A stretch of DNA of 64,000 nucleotides from Populus alba (taxonomy: Eukaryota; Streptophyta; Magnoliopsida; Malpighiales; Salicaceae). Below, one piece after another: positions 1-12,000 of this stretch. The notes under the pieces are model-generated. The model searched no databases and was not told the origin of the DNA. It was given only the letters and a program-made list of their open reading frames with translations. The translations under genes and the position numbers were made by a program. The stretch is from positions 8,928,001 to 8,992,000 of the forward strand of contig NC_133295.1 of NCBI RefSeq assembly GCF_005239225.2. The letters run 5' to 3'. Within the stretch, counting starts at the first letter, position 1. The number at the start of each line of letters is the position of its first letter.

Positions 1-1070
1 GTTTAAACTTGGTTATATCAAATTTACCTGTTATGAAACGATCTGGAATGTCTATAACAAGTTAGGGAAAGCACACTAAAGATTTTTTTTATTAGATTCT
101 CATAAACGACATTAAATGATGAAGCATGAAAATCAGAAGTATTTATAGGATAATGTTTTTAGTAGTTGAATCATAGATTGGTTAAGTGTCTTTGTAAATA
201 GCTCATTTCTCCAATGTTATGATAAACTTTCTTAATAAATGCTTCTGGATACTTGCAAAAAGTGCTCTTAGGGTGTTTGAGGACCCTTCGATGATAAAGT
301 TGGCAATTTAATAGAGAAAAGGTGTGATAGATATATTTAAAGAGCTTTTAATTTTAAGATTTTGATTGTCTTTGTGTTGAAATTTATATCTTATTAATAT
401 GAGAAAAAACTTGTCATTTACTTGGTAATTCAGGAGGTATTTATAGCCTTAAAACCTTGTTTTTTTCTTGGGTGGAAGAGCTAAAGATTAATTTCACCAT
501 GATGATATTTATGAGGGACAATATATCCCTTACATGAGCATTAATAATCTCTTGAGCTCTGGTTTACAGCAAAGCACATTATTTTTCTTGGGCTTGAGTG
601 TTTCTACATAAACCTTTAATTTTTTTTTGGAAACGTGTAAAAAATATTGGGCCTATGACCATTATGGGTTTGATGCCAAAAAGAGAGAAATCTTAATCCG
701 TGATAAAAATATTTGAAGAATTTATTAGGAAAATATTTTACTAGGCTTTTTATCTATTATAATATATTACAATATTTGTATTATGCACAAAATTATATTC
801 TTTATAACATATACATGATGTGTGCGTAGGAGAGATACAATAAATTTCTTTTTCTTCAAACCAATCATAAGCCGTGTAAAAAAAGATGTTTACTTAACTA
901 TTTTTTAAACAATGATTGCAATTTAAAGGAGAAGATCGTTGTGTATTATATTTGTGTAACATCCTACGTGGATGTAGTGTAACTATTATAAATATAAATA
1001 GAATAAAAAAATTTGGAAGTATATATAAAAAGTAATGAGCTTAATTTCCATGTTTAATTAAGAAAATGTT
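1..1070. repeat. LTR-like dispersed repeat, copy 1 (starts before the window or at its edge)
   Basis: This block aligns in the same orientation with about 6240-7208. Shared landmarks include the stretch reading gtatttatagccttaaaacc and the palindrome-like catcctacgtggatg near 961-975. Identity, judged by eye, is roughly 85-90% over the left two thirds and very high over 702-1068, with only about five differences. Similarity ends sharply just after gaaaatgtta. I see no coding capacity. A long terminal repeat or non-autonomous retroelement fragment is the best guess; the family is not recognised. Confidence 0.75.
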
Positions 1071-1529
1071 AATTAATTCCTGAGGTACAATGGAAGAAGA
1101 ATCCAGGCATGGAGCATAAGAATAATTCCTGAGGCACAATCAGATGCAGCTGACATGGGCAATACATACAATGTTAATACATTCACAAACCAATTGATAT
1201 AATTTTGTAGTGGAGCATGCCTAATTTTTGTCCCAGATTTTTTCAATAAATACTAAAAGATAACAATGTTTTATTATCCATCTTTTCACCGTTCATCTAA
1301 ATACAAATTATTATAAATTGAAACAGTATAATAATAACATTATTTTTCTAAAAAAACTTGCTATGCAATGAGGGATAAGATTATCTCTTTGAGGGATATA
1401 TTTAGCATTCAAAAAATAATTTGAGATAAAATGGCCCGTTCAGATTTTTTGAGTTATAATATAAATATCAATTTACCTTTCAAGGCATAAAATTTTAACC
1501 TTTGAGTTAAAGGCTTTTAATGATTCTTA

Positions 1530-1530
<1 letters not shown>
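1071..1530. other. AT-rich spacer with a short direct repeat
   Basis: There is no gene here. A 17-19 bp direct repeat (aattcctgaggtacaat and aattcctgaggcacaat) occurs at about 1075 and 1126, starting right where the long repeat copy 1 ends. The rest is AT-rich sequence without recognisable structure. Confidence 0.5.
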
Positions 1531-3145
<1,615 letters not shown>

Positions 3146-4521
3146 TGACACCTGAAAATAGGATATGGATTAGACTCCCTCGCTGTCATCTTTCATATTC
3201 ATGTGTCTAGAGAGAGAGAGAGTGTGTCTATCTCTATGGACTCATGCTTTTCAACTTTGAATCTGAAATAATTTTGATATGTTAATTTTAAAAATTATTT
3301 TTTAAAAATAAAAAATATTATTTTAATATATTTTTAAATAAAAAAATATTTTCAACTGTAATCATAACTATAATTTCAACCAAAAGAGTTACACTATAAA
3401 TAACCCAAAATATATATAAAAAAAAACGCCAGGATTTGGATCCTTAAATAGTTAAATAAAAATCATTAGAAAACTCTATTACTCGGGCATTGTTCCTATT
3501 AAAAAATAAATTCAAATTTTCATATTAAAGAAATAAATCAAAATCATGGTTGGATTTAGTACAATTAGATTAATATTAATGGGTAGAACAATGCCTCCCT
3601 CTAAATAGGAAAAAGAAATGATTAATTTATCTAAAGTTAGAAAATAAAAGAAATTTAATTAAAATTACTCGGTATAAGTATACAAAATTTATTTTTCTCT
3701 TGATTGGGAAAAAAGGTTGATTTTCCATGATTGTAAATTTAATCAATATTAAAGAACCAGAATTCGTTGATTTTTTTTAAGTAATTAATATTAAATACAT
3801 TAAATTAATATTATTGGTTAGTACTCGTTTTTTTGTGATTTTAATTTAATTTCTTTAATATTCAAAAACTTGGTTTTCTATTTTTATTTTTATATTCAAA
3901 AAATTGTATAGGGGCACAACCCTTTGAAAATCAAGATTATAGAGGCAAAATGTGGCATTAACACGCATTCTGTTAAAGAACAAGAACTGATATATACTAT
4001 TGAAAGGAATGTAGAACGCATAAAAGATTTCATCAGATTTTTTTTTACCAGAACTACATGATAAAACAAAAAAAATATATGTTTAATGAATTGACTTTTT
4101 TATATTGTTTGTATAATATTATGTTTTTGAAGTGATTTTTTATCTAAAAATTTTAATATATATATATATAAAAAGTAATTAGGGACATCTTATTATTTAT
4201 TTTTTATGAATTATTTTAAAGAAATAAAAAGATACAACTAGATAAAAAATAGATTGAAAAATATTCTTATAAAATAATTTATATAGAGTAACCAGTAGAA
4301 TATTACTGATTTCATGATTATCATAAAAATTTTATACAATGCATACACTTTTATAAGATTTTGTTAGCTATTTTTAACGAAATATTGACACAAGGAAAAC
4401 ATTGAAATTGTCAACATTCGATTAAATTATCACTCATTTGGTAAAAGAATGTATTGTTAATAAACATGCATAGGGTAGAGAGGGTTTTTAGAGTGAGCCC
4501 AAATGCTATGTTACTATGCTA
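3146..4521. other. Intergenic AT-rich DNA with one decayed MITE-like copy
   Basis: There is no gene. A decayed MITE-like copy lies at about 3262-3388, recognised by the gttaattttaaaaatt and ttaaaaataaaaaatatt core words and the cataactataatttcaacc end. A short (AG)n run is present near 3211-3222. The remainder is unstructured AT-rich sequence. Confidence 0.5.
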
Positions 4522-4711
4522 GTTTGTTTGGGAGTATGATTATAATTGTTTTTTTAAAATATTTTTATGTTGAAATATATTAAAATGATATTTTTTTATT
4601 TTTTAAAAATTATTTTTAAAATTAGCATATTAAAATGATTTAAAATATAAAAAAAATAATTTTTTATAAAAATAAAATAAAATTTATTAAAAACACGGTT
4701 TGCCGTTCCAC
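4522..4711 (+). mobile_element. MITE-like element (poplar-type short repeat), plus orientation
   Basis: It begins gtttgtttgggagtatgatt and ends near the word acggtttgccgttcc, with the AT-rich core ttattttttaaaaattattt in between. The order of parts matches the copies at 5449 and, in reverse, 5690 and 6023. No target-site duplication could be fixed by eye. Confidence 0.6.
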
Positions 4712-5448
4712 AGGGAAAAGTTTAAAAATGAGATTAAAATTTACTTTTTGAAATTTAAATTTGCTTACTCTTCTTTCTTTCTTTTTTTTTGGAAAAGATG
4801 CGCATCATGCTTGGTGTAATCATTAGCCTGAAAAGTAAGTTTTAAAATTACTCCAAATAATATTATTTTTTTCAAGTCTCCCTCATCCTTTTTGTCTTAA
4901 ATCTACACCGAATAATTTCTTTATTTATCTATCACCAATAATTGATAATAATTTGATTATTTTCTCTTCCTTAGTAGTATAAAAAAATAACTTTTGTGTT
5001 CTTAAAATTACTTATATAATAATTATATTTTTTTTATTTTTTTTTATCAAATACTATCTAAAATTTAATATGCATGATAAAAATGAATCTCAAAAATTCA
5101 AAATGTGAGTATTCTTGAGATGTGTGTTTGATATTAAATATATAATATTTTTAAAAATTATTTTTTAATTAAAAGTATATGAAATAATTTTTTTTTTAAA
5201 AAAATATTTTTAATATTTTCATATCAAATTAATTTAATATTTTTTAAATAAAATTTAATTTTAAAAACATCTAAAACCAAAAAGTTTCATGGTTCCCAAC
5301 ATGATTTAGTGTGCTCTCATATCCGAGCTGGGCCTGTCGTCACCGCGAAGGTAACTTCAACCACAGAAGGATTAATATATAGGCAATCCCAAGTTAAATA
5401 AACGGGAGAAAATCACATGCAACTCTAGGTAGTCTTTTTTTAGAGGGT
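4712..5448. other. AT-rich spacer with a further decayed MITE-like copy
   Basis: No gene. A weak copy of the MITE-like core is present at about 5130-5275. A short mixed-composition patch lies at 5290-5360, without a recognisable feature. Confidence 0.4.
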
Positions 5449-5646
5449 GTTTGGGAGTGTGGTAGCGGTTGCTTTTTAAATAGCTTTTCGTGCCGAAAAG
5501 CATGCCAATAATGTTTTTTCATTTTTTAAAAATCATTTTTGACATCAGCACATCAAAACGATCCAAAAAGTACAAACCACACTCAATTTTAGCAAAAAAA
5601 AAAAATTGAATTTTTTCGAAAAGCCGGTTTGGCCGCAATGCCAAAC
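5449..5646 (+). mobile_element. MITE-like element, best preserved copy
   Basis: About 198 bp. The ends form an imperfect terminal inverted repeat: the left end GTTTGGGAGTGTGG matches the reverse complement of the right end, GTTTGGCATTGCGG. The interior carries the words cgtgccgaaaagcatgcc, acatcagcacatcaaaacg and ctcaattttagcaaaaaa. I associate these words with a very abundant short element of poplar genomes. This is the best reference copy in the window for naming the others. Confidence 0.75.
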
Positions 5647-5689
5647 AGGTACCAGGAATTTTCAGATTTTACGTATTAAATTATTTTAG

Positions 5690-5893
5690 TTTGTTTATTT
5701 TTGTATTTTAAAATATTTAAAAAAATAATTTTTTTTTTATTTTTTGCTTCAAATTAATAATTTTTTTATATTTTCAAATCATTTTGATACGTTGATATCA
5801 AAAATAATTTTTTAAAAATAAAAAATATATTATTTTAATGTATTTTCGAGTAAAAAACACGTTGAAAAGTAATTGCAACCACACTTTCAAACA
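5690..5893 (-). mobile_element. MITE-like element, minus orientation
   Basis: It lies between two other copies and reads in the opposite direction to the 5449 copy. Characteristic words are tcattttgatacgttgatatc, taaaaaacacgttgaaaagt and the end gcaaccacactttcaaacag. Its interior is more AT-rich than the 5449 copy, so it may belong to a sister subfamily. Confidence 0.6.
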
Positions 5894-6022
5894 GACAAAA
5901 TATCAAAGACTTATATTTATTTTTTACTGGAAAATAGCATTCTTTATATTTCACAACATTCTTGTTTTGTAAGGGAATGTGATTCTCCAATCTTATAAAA
6001 TGAGGGAATCTCATATGGGTAT

Positions 6023-6205
6023 CGTTTGGCATTGCGTTTGTACCTGCGTTTCATCAAATTTTGATTTTTTTTTTTTTTGCTAAAATTGAGTGCAGTTTGT
6101 ACTTTTTAGATCGTTTTGATGTGCTGATATCAAAAATAATTTTTAAAAAATAAAAAAATATTATTTGCATGTATTTCGGCACGAAAAGCTATTAGAAGTA
6201 CTCAC
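6023..6205 (-). mobile_element. MITE-like element, minus orientation
   Basis: The reverse-complement counterpart of 5449-5646. It opens with cgtttggcattgcg, then has a poly-T and gctaaaattgagtgcag, then tttgatgtgctgatatc, and closes with tttcggcacgaaaagc. With the 5449 copy it forms an inverted pair about 380 bp apart. Confidence 0.7.
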
Positions 6206-6239
6206 CTCACCATGTTGAGCTGTTACATGTTTAGGCCTA

Positions 6240-7208
6240 GTTGTATTATAGTTACTTGTCATGGAACAATCTATAATGTTTATAACAAGTTGGGGAAAGC
6301 ACACTAAGGATTTTTTATCAGATTCTCATAGATGACGTCAATTGATAAAGTATTAAGATTAGAAGTATTTATAGGATAAGGTTTTTTAGTGATTGAATTA
6401 TAGATTGGTTAAGTGTCTTTGTAAATAGCTCATTCTCTTCTTTTAGGGTATTTGAGGACTTTTTGATGGTAAAGTTAGCAATTTAATAGAGAAAAAGTGT
6501 GATAGATACACTTAAAGGGTTTTTAATTCTCAGATTTTGGTTGTCTTTGTGTTGAATTTATATCTTATTAATGTAAGAAAAAATTGTTATTTATCTAATA
6601 GTTCAAGAGGTATTTATAGCCTTAAAACCTTGTTTTTTTCTTGGATGAAAAAGTTAGAAAGTAATTTCACCATAACGATATTTATGAGGGATAACATATC
6701 CCTTACATCAGCATTAATGATCATTAATAGGAAAAAATATCTCTTTAGCTCTGGTTGACAACCGAACCCATCATTTTTCTTGGGCTGGAGATGACCATTA
6801 TTGATGTAAAAAAAAAAAAAAAGAAATCTTAATTGATCCGTAATAAAAATATTTGATGAATTTATTAGGAAAATATTTTACTAGGCTTTTTATCTATTAT
6901 AATATATTACAATATTTGTATTATGCACAAAATTATATTCCTTATAACATATACATGATGCGTGCGTAGGAGAGATACAATAAATTTCTTTTTCTTCAAA
7001 CCAATCATAAGCCGTGTAAAAAAAGATGTTTACTTCACTATTTTTTAAACAATGATTGCAATTTAAAGGAGAAGATCGTTGTGTATTATATTTGTGTAAC
7101 ATCCTACGTGGATGTAGTGTAACTATTATAAATATAAATAGAATAAACAAATTTGGAAGTATATATAAAAAGTAATGAGCTTAATTTCCATGTTTAATTA
7201 AGAAAATG
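6240..7208. repeat. LTR-like dispersed repeat, copy 2
   Basis: Direct-orientation counterpart of about 20-1068. From about 6840 to 7208 it is almost identical to 702-1068, and it ends at the same word (gaaaatgtta). The left part, 6240-6800, differs by many substitutions and small indels. There is no coding potential beyond chance frames. Confidence 0.75.
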
Positions 7209-7502
7209 TTAGATACTAAAATTTTATCAATTCATATATATTGGGGAGACTTGTATTAATAATAGAAAATGATGGACCACATTCTGATGGAGAACATGAG
7301 ACTAGCATTCTAACCATATCCTAAGAGCTGTGTGCTTGCACGAGCGAAGGAAGGGGGTGGATATGAATTGTTTCCTTATCCATTTCAAAGCACTTAAGAA
7401 GGAACGCAGAAGAAAACTCCAGCGTTTCAGAACGCAGTTAGCCTCCATCCAAAATTTATAATGGCCAAAGCTATAACGGGCTTTACCATCACAAAACCGC
7501 AC

Positions 7503-7711
7503 ATGCTTAGCTCTCTGCAGAAAACAAAATTGGACCTCAAACCATGTTCAGGAGAGGTAAAATCTTACAAACCATGGCTGTCCATTTTGTGTAGATAATT
7601 TACACAACAAGTCTGAAAGCCGATAAATTGAGTAAATCTTTTCTTCTTCTCTCTACTTTTTTCAGCTTTGGCAATGTTCAAGCAACGGGCTTCTTAGTGG
7701 GTGGCTGCAGG
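7503..7711 (+). other. Possible upstream exons / 5'UTR of the small one-TM gene
   Basis: Two segments bounded by plausible splice sites precede the gene. The first, 7503-7556, starts with ATG and ends at GAG|gtaaaa. The second, 7667-7711, runs from tttttcag to CAG|gtaagt. Joined to the exon beginning at 7825 they keep one open frame and would give a 166-aa protein. They may equally be 5'UTR, because a shorter ATG (7542) in the first segment reads into a stop in the second. Confidence 0.4.
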
Positions 7712-7890
7712 TAAGTGGTTCCTTGCTCCAAATTATTGACTCTTTGAGTTTTGCTGTTTTGAGTTAATGGAAAGGTGGTCACGCAGACACATTAGATTTT
7801 TCTTAATATACTTTTGTGTGGTAGCATAAACGCAGCAATAAGAAAAGAGCTTCCTTGAGTAAAGTGAACGCCTTCCCAGATTGGCCTCTA

Positions 7891-9027
7891 ATGGCAGTTA
7901 TGGTGGAGCATATAGAAGGTCAAAGAGACCTTATAACTCACAAATCTATATGGCATCTCAGTGATCGAGCCATAAAAAACGTCTGTAAGTTTTTTTTTTT
8001 TTTTTCCTTTTTCTTTTTCTTATTCTCTCATTCACTTCAGCCCACTAATCACTATATTTCTTTAGGGGTTTCTTCAGTTTCTCTAATCTTCTCTTCTCTG
8101 CTTGTAGATGTATTTTACCTTATGTTCACTTGCTGGGGATGTTTATTCTTCGGTTCAATGAAAGTAAGCACATCTGGTTTTGCATGGAGGATCTGAAATT
8201 TATACATATTATTTTGCGAGATTCTAATGTCTGAGTTTTTATTGTATAGGACCCATACTATGACTCAGAGGCGTATAGAAAAGATGGAGGGGATGGCAGT
8301 GGACATTGGGTATATGACAAGGTATACGTGCTCACATGGTCCTTTCGTTCACTCCTGTGTTGAATCTTCTAACTTCATGTCTTTCTTTTTCCAGTGATTT
8401 TAATTAAACTCGCTAATATTGTTGAGAAAATGAACTTTGGAAAGCATACTGAAGAAAAGATTTCTTTAGATTAAGATTTGCACAAGTTATGATGTAGGGA
8501 GTAAGGGATTTACTTCTCTTACTTGTAAAAGATTTCATGTTAGTGGGATGGATCAATTCTTCCATCTCTTCCACAAACATGATCGATGTAGCTGACTGAG
8601 TCTCGTTTTTACATGTAAGAGATGGAATTCTCTTACTCAGTCATTAGTCTGAATTTCAACAATCAAGATTTTCATCTCTGTAAATTAGTGGATGGTTAGA
8701 ATTCTTCTTTGTATAGTTTTTTCTTGCGTATCAAATTTGTTGAATCTAACCAATTGTTTTAAAAATGAAACTGAGTAAGAGAATTCCATCTCACATGTAA
8801 AAACGAGACACTTCCCAATATCCATAATGTGTCGAAGCCGTATACTGCTGTTCTTCGCCATGATCACCAGTTAAAAACAAAGATTGTTGACCTATATATA
8901 AACGGATATGCAGCAAGAGGATATTGAAGAATCTGCAAGAGCAGAGCTGTGGCGCGAGGAGTTGATTGAGGAGATTGAGCAGAAGGTTGGAGGTCTGCGG
9001 GAACTGGAAGAAGCTGGCCGAAAGTAG
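7891..9027 (+). CDS. Small one-TM protein, putative plant mitochondrial complex I accessory subunit (spliced)
   Basis: Exons 7891-7984, 8108-8163, 8250-8321 and 8914-9027 join in frame with GT-AG introns to give 111 aa ending in TAG. The N-terminal part (residues 1-30, with EHIEGQRDL) is soluble. Residues 31-48 are hydrophobic and aromatic and form one likely membrane segment. A short DPYYDSEAYRKDGGDGSG linker follows, then a highly charged C-terminal helix (about 75-110, rich in E/L/R). This architecture fits a small inner-membrane respiratory subunit. It recalls a plant-specific complex I component (possibly At1g67350), but that naming is from memory and uncertain. The ATG at 7891 is the first in-frame Met in this exon. 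The open frame extends upstream to an acceptor at 7824, and exons 7667-7711 and 7503-7556 could add an N-terminal extension. A possible poly(A) signal AATAAA lies at 9101. Confidence 0.72.
8600..8809. repeat. Fold-back: 40-bp near-perfect inverted repeat inside an intron
   Basis: The left arm 8600-8641 and the right arm 8770-8809 are reverse complements except for a 2-nt indel (taagagatgg against tgagatgg). They are separated by about 128 bp that is only weakly self-complementary. The structure lies wholly inside the last intron (8322-8913) of the small one-TM gene. It could be a fold-back element or a hairpin-forming transcript segment. Confidence 0.85.
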
Positions 9028-9268
9028 GAGTTTAATGGAGAAACCATCGACCTATCCTCATGTTTTACTCTAATTCTCAGTCACGTCCTTCTAAAAATAC
9101 AATAAATCATAACACCACATTATGTGTTTATGGTTTTTATTATTTTTTAATGTTTTGTTACTTGTAATTAACGATGAAAAAGAATGTTGTTTCACTATTA
9201 TTGCCGTTACTAATATTATTATATAGCTACAAAGTAGAGGTCGACTTTGAGAAGTGTTTAGATGGGGA

Positions 9269-9506
9269 ACATTAGTTCTTTTTTTTTATTTTTATTTTTC
9301 TTTTGTAACCCGGGGTGTCCGGGCCAGCTTACGAGTACCACGACTAATCCCCGAACCTACTGAACATCCTGCAAGCCCAGTAAACAAGTAAAGTACCGTG
9401 GGAATGACAAGCTGGTGCACAGAGAGGATCAAACTCTGGACAGTCGCAAGGCAAGTCTTGCAGTTGATCACTGAGTTAGACCCTCAAGTACACATTAGTT
9501 CTTTTT
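9269..9506 (-). mobile_element. tRNA-derived SINE with target-site duplications
   Basis: The element reads on the minus strand. Its head, near 9480, carries an A-box-like word (TCTAACTCAGTGATCAAC) and further in a B-box-like word (GAGTTTGATCC), as expected for a tRNA-derived RNA polymerase III promoter. Its 3' end (about 9284-9305 on the plus strand) is an A-rich tail when read on the minus strand. Both flanks carry the 15-bp word acattagttcttttt (9269-9283 and 9492-9506), a target-site duplication typical of L1-type retroposition. Salicaceae SINE families of this kind are known; the exact family cannot be named here. Confidence 0.85.
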
Positions 9507-9875
9507 ATTATTGTTTATGTTATTGGCAATTTTGATTAATAGAATATTGCATTGTTTACTCTAAAAATAAATAAGCTTCAAGTATCAGTTCAATCAAATT
9601 TAGAATAAGCTCCAACAAAGTAGATATGAAACTTCATGTGCTTATGTACCTAGAGGGTAAATTCTAGGATATATAGTCTCAAGATGGTGTTTGAAAGTTA
9701 TATATTTATACTCTTTAACAATGAAATGTTTGTAGAAAAAGGATGTCTTAGAGATGGTCTCTTTAAAATGAATGTGGTGACCATTGTAACCAAAGATGAC
9801 ATTAATAATAATAGTAATAATACTTCTTTTTACTTGCTTTAGTTTTACGATATATAGCATGACAAGTCAAGATAT
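9507..9875. other. AT-rich spacer
   Basis: No gene or clear repeat. The stretch up to 9875 may already be the upstream part of the copia-like remnant that follows. Confidence 0.3.
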
Positions 9876-10950
9876 GTGAATTATAATTCTATACAAAACT
9901 TAAATCAGTTTCTTGTGCATGGGTCAAGTTTTGAGGATATTCATCCCAATACTATAATAGAATTAAGGTATGTTACATTCTTTAAAGATGTATTTCCATT
10001 TAATAAAGCATACAAAAATTGTTCACTTACAAAAATAATTGAAACTAGCTCAGGTAGTCATCATCAATCAAAATATGATAAAGTTGAGCTTAGAATAAGT
10101 AAAAAGGCTAAAATAACCATTTATTCGCTCTTAATTTTTAAACATTCTTTTTAGAAAATAAACATTTGACCTATTCTAAGACAATGTCTTGTCGTGAAAC
10201 TTCTTATTAGAAAGAGATAGTCAATAATGAAATTGAATCCATCATGAACAATCATATATGAAAACTAGCGGATCTTCCACCTAAAAGTAAAACCATTTAG
10301 ATGTAAACAGATCTTAAAAAATAAGATGAAAGCTTATGGAACTATTGAGAAATATAAAGCAAGACTTGTTCTTAAAAGATTCAAACAACAAGAAAGTTTG
10401 GATTATTTTGACATTTATTCAATTGTGTCAAGACCAACTTTCATATAAATGTTAATATCATCACAACTATTAATAAACTTAAAATAAATCAAATGGATAT
10501 AAAAATATCTTACTTAAATAGTTACTTTGATGAAAAGGTTTATATGAAACAACCCAAAAGGTTTGTTTTTAAAGATTAAAAATAGAACGTCTATAAGTTT
10601 GTCAAGTTATTATATAGTTTGAAATAAACACCGAAATAATGGTGAAAATTTTCACAAGGTTATATTGTTATATGAGATTAAAATCAATGAAGATGATAAA
10701 TGTATTTAAGTAAAACAAAAAAAAATACAAATAAATTTTATGTCATTATATATCTTTATATGAACGATATGCTAATTTGAGCATCAATGATTACATTATT
10801 CAATTTACTAAGAAAATATTAACTAGTAAGTTTGACATTCAAAACTTGAATGTTGTAGATGTCATACTATAAATAAAAATTACTAGGAAAACATAGTTAA
10901 TAAACACATTTGAGGTCAAATTAAAATTCAAGTCCATTAACCTTTAGAGT
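9876..10950 (+). pseudogene. Decayed Ty1/copia pol (integrase end and reverse transcriptase) remnant
   Basis: Broken plus-strand frames match the order of a copia polyprotein. A segment like the region between integrase and RT comes first (9876-10130). Next come blocks resembling the start of the RT domain (about 10201-10420, with kyKARLVlKrFKQ and ldYFD-like words). After these come a MDiKiSYLN-like block (about 10490-10520), an EKVYMKQPK-like block (about 10530-10560) and a YLYMNDML-like remnant of the YVDD box (about 10740-10780). Stops and frameshifts occur throughout, so it cannot be functional. The assignment rests on the order of several short motifs. Confidence 0.75.
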
Positions 10951-12000
10951 TAAAACTTTATTGAAAAATTTTCTCCAACATAATTTCTTTAACATGAAGC
11001 ATTTACATAATTAAAACAATTATAGATTAATGAAAATTTGATCTAAAAAAACTCTTAGCTGCCATGTTTTTATAAAACCTTTAAACCCTTTTATCCTATA
11101 TGAAAAGTATAAAACTTTCTTGTGGTTTTTATAATTGAAAGTTAAAAAGTTATAAATAAGCCTAAGTAAAGTAAAATTGAGCTTCAGTCACTTGCTTGAC
11201 TTGGTATGAGCTCGAGCTTGGTCAAGGAACTCAAGCCCCAAGCCATATTCCTCGGGTTTCTTTTTTAGCTTGAATAGTTTTATTTATATATTAAATATTA
11301 GATTTTCAAGCTAAAAAATATGAGGTTAATTTTCTTTTTATTATGGTAATTAAAGTAAAATAATGATAATTGATTCTAATAATTGCTAAAATTAGTTTTG
11401 CATCAATTTTTATTTTAAAAATCAATATAAAAAAGGGTCAACAATGATATTTTTAACACACCTTCCGACAACTGATTTGCCTTCTTTATCTAGAGATTTT
11501 AAATTTACTTTGGTCTCAAGCTTTGCTTGATATTTTGTTCGCACTCCCTTTGTAATAAAGTTTAGGATCTTGTTTTTCTTAGAGAAATTTTGAGTCATGT
11601 TTCCTTGAATTCGTGTATCTTATTTAGAAATGTATGTAAACAAAGTATTGTTGTTAGAATTTTAAAAGATTTATTGAGATTATTTTATTTACACAAAAAA
11701 AGAAGAAGCAATAAAGCTCCAAGAAAATAAAAAATTGATTCTTTACAACAACCTTTTATCTCAATCAAATTTATGTGCCAAGTGCCAATTATTTTATTTA
11801 TACTATTTTCTCTTAGTTGATATATAACAAATTTTTTATATATTTGTTAATATATAGGATCTTATTTTAAACTTTATTGCAAGTTTATGTTATCTAGTTG
11901 CATGCAATCTATACAAAACTTTTATAACCTCTAAGTATCATAACATTCTAATCCTCTTGACAAAGATACTAGAAATCGGAAACAATGTTAGAGGAAAAAA
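10951..12000. other. AT-rich spacer, no gene recognised
   Basis: No reading frame or conserved motif is visible. The segment 11170-11270 (gagctcgagcttggtcaagg and the following words) has locally higher GC and resembles repetitive DNA, but no family is recognised. Confidence 0.35.

Noticed and set aside
6537..7150. Open frames of 73 and 86 aa in repeat copy 2
   Set aside because: They lie in a non-coding repeat, have no recognisable motif, and the equivalent frames in copy 1 are broken.
9420..9490. Possible tRNA gene (A-box and B-box words on the minus strand)
   Set aside because: No cloverleaf can be drawn, and the target duplications and A-rich tail show that it is a SINE head.
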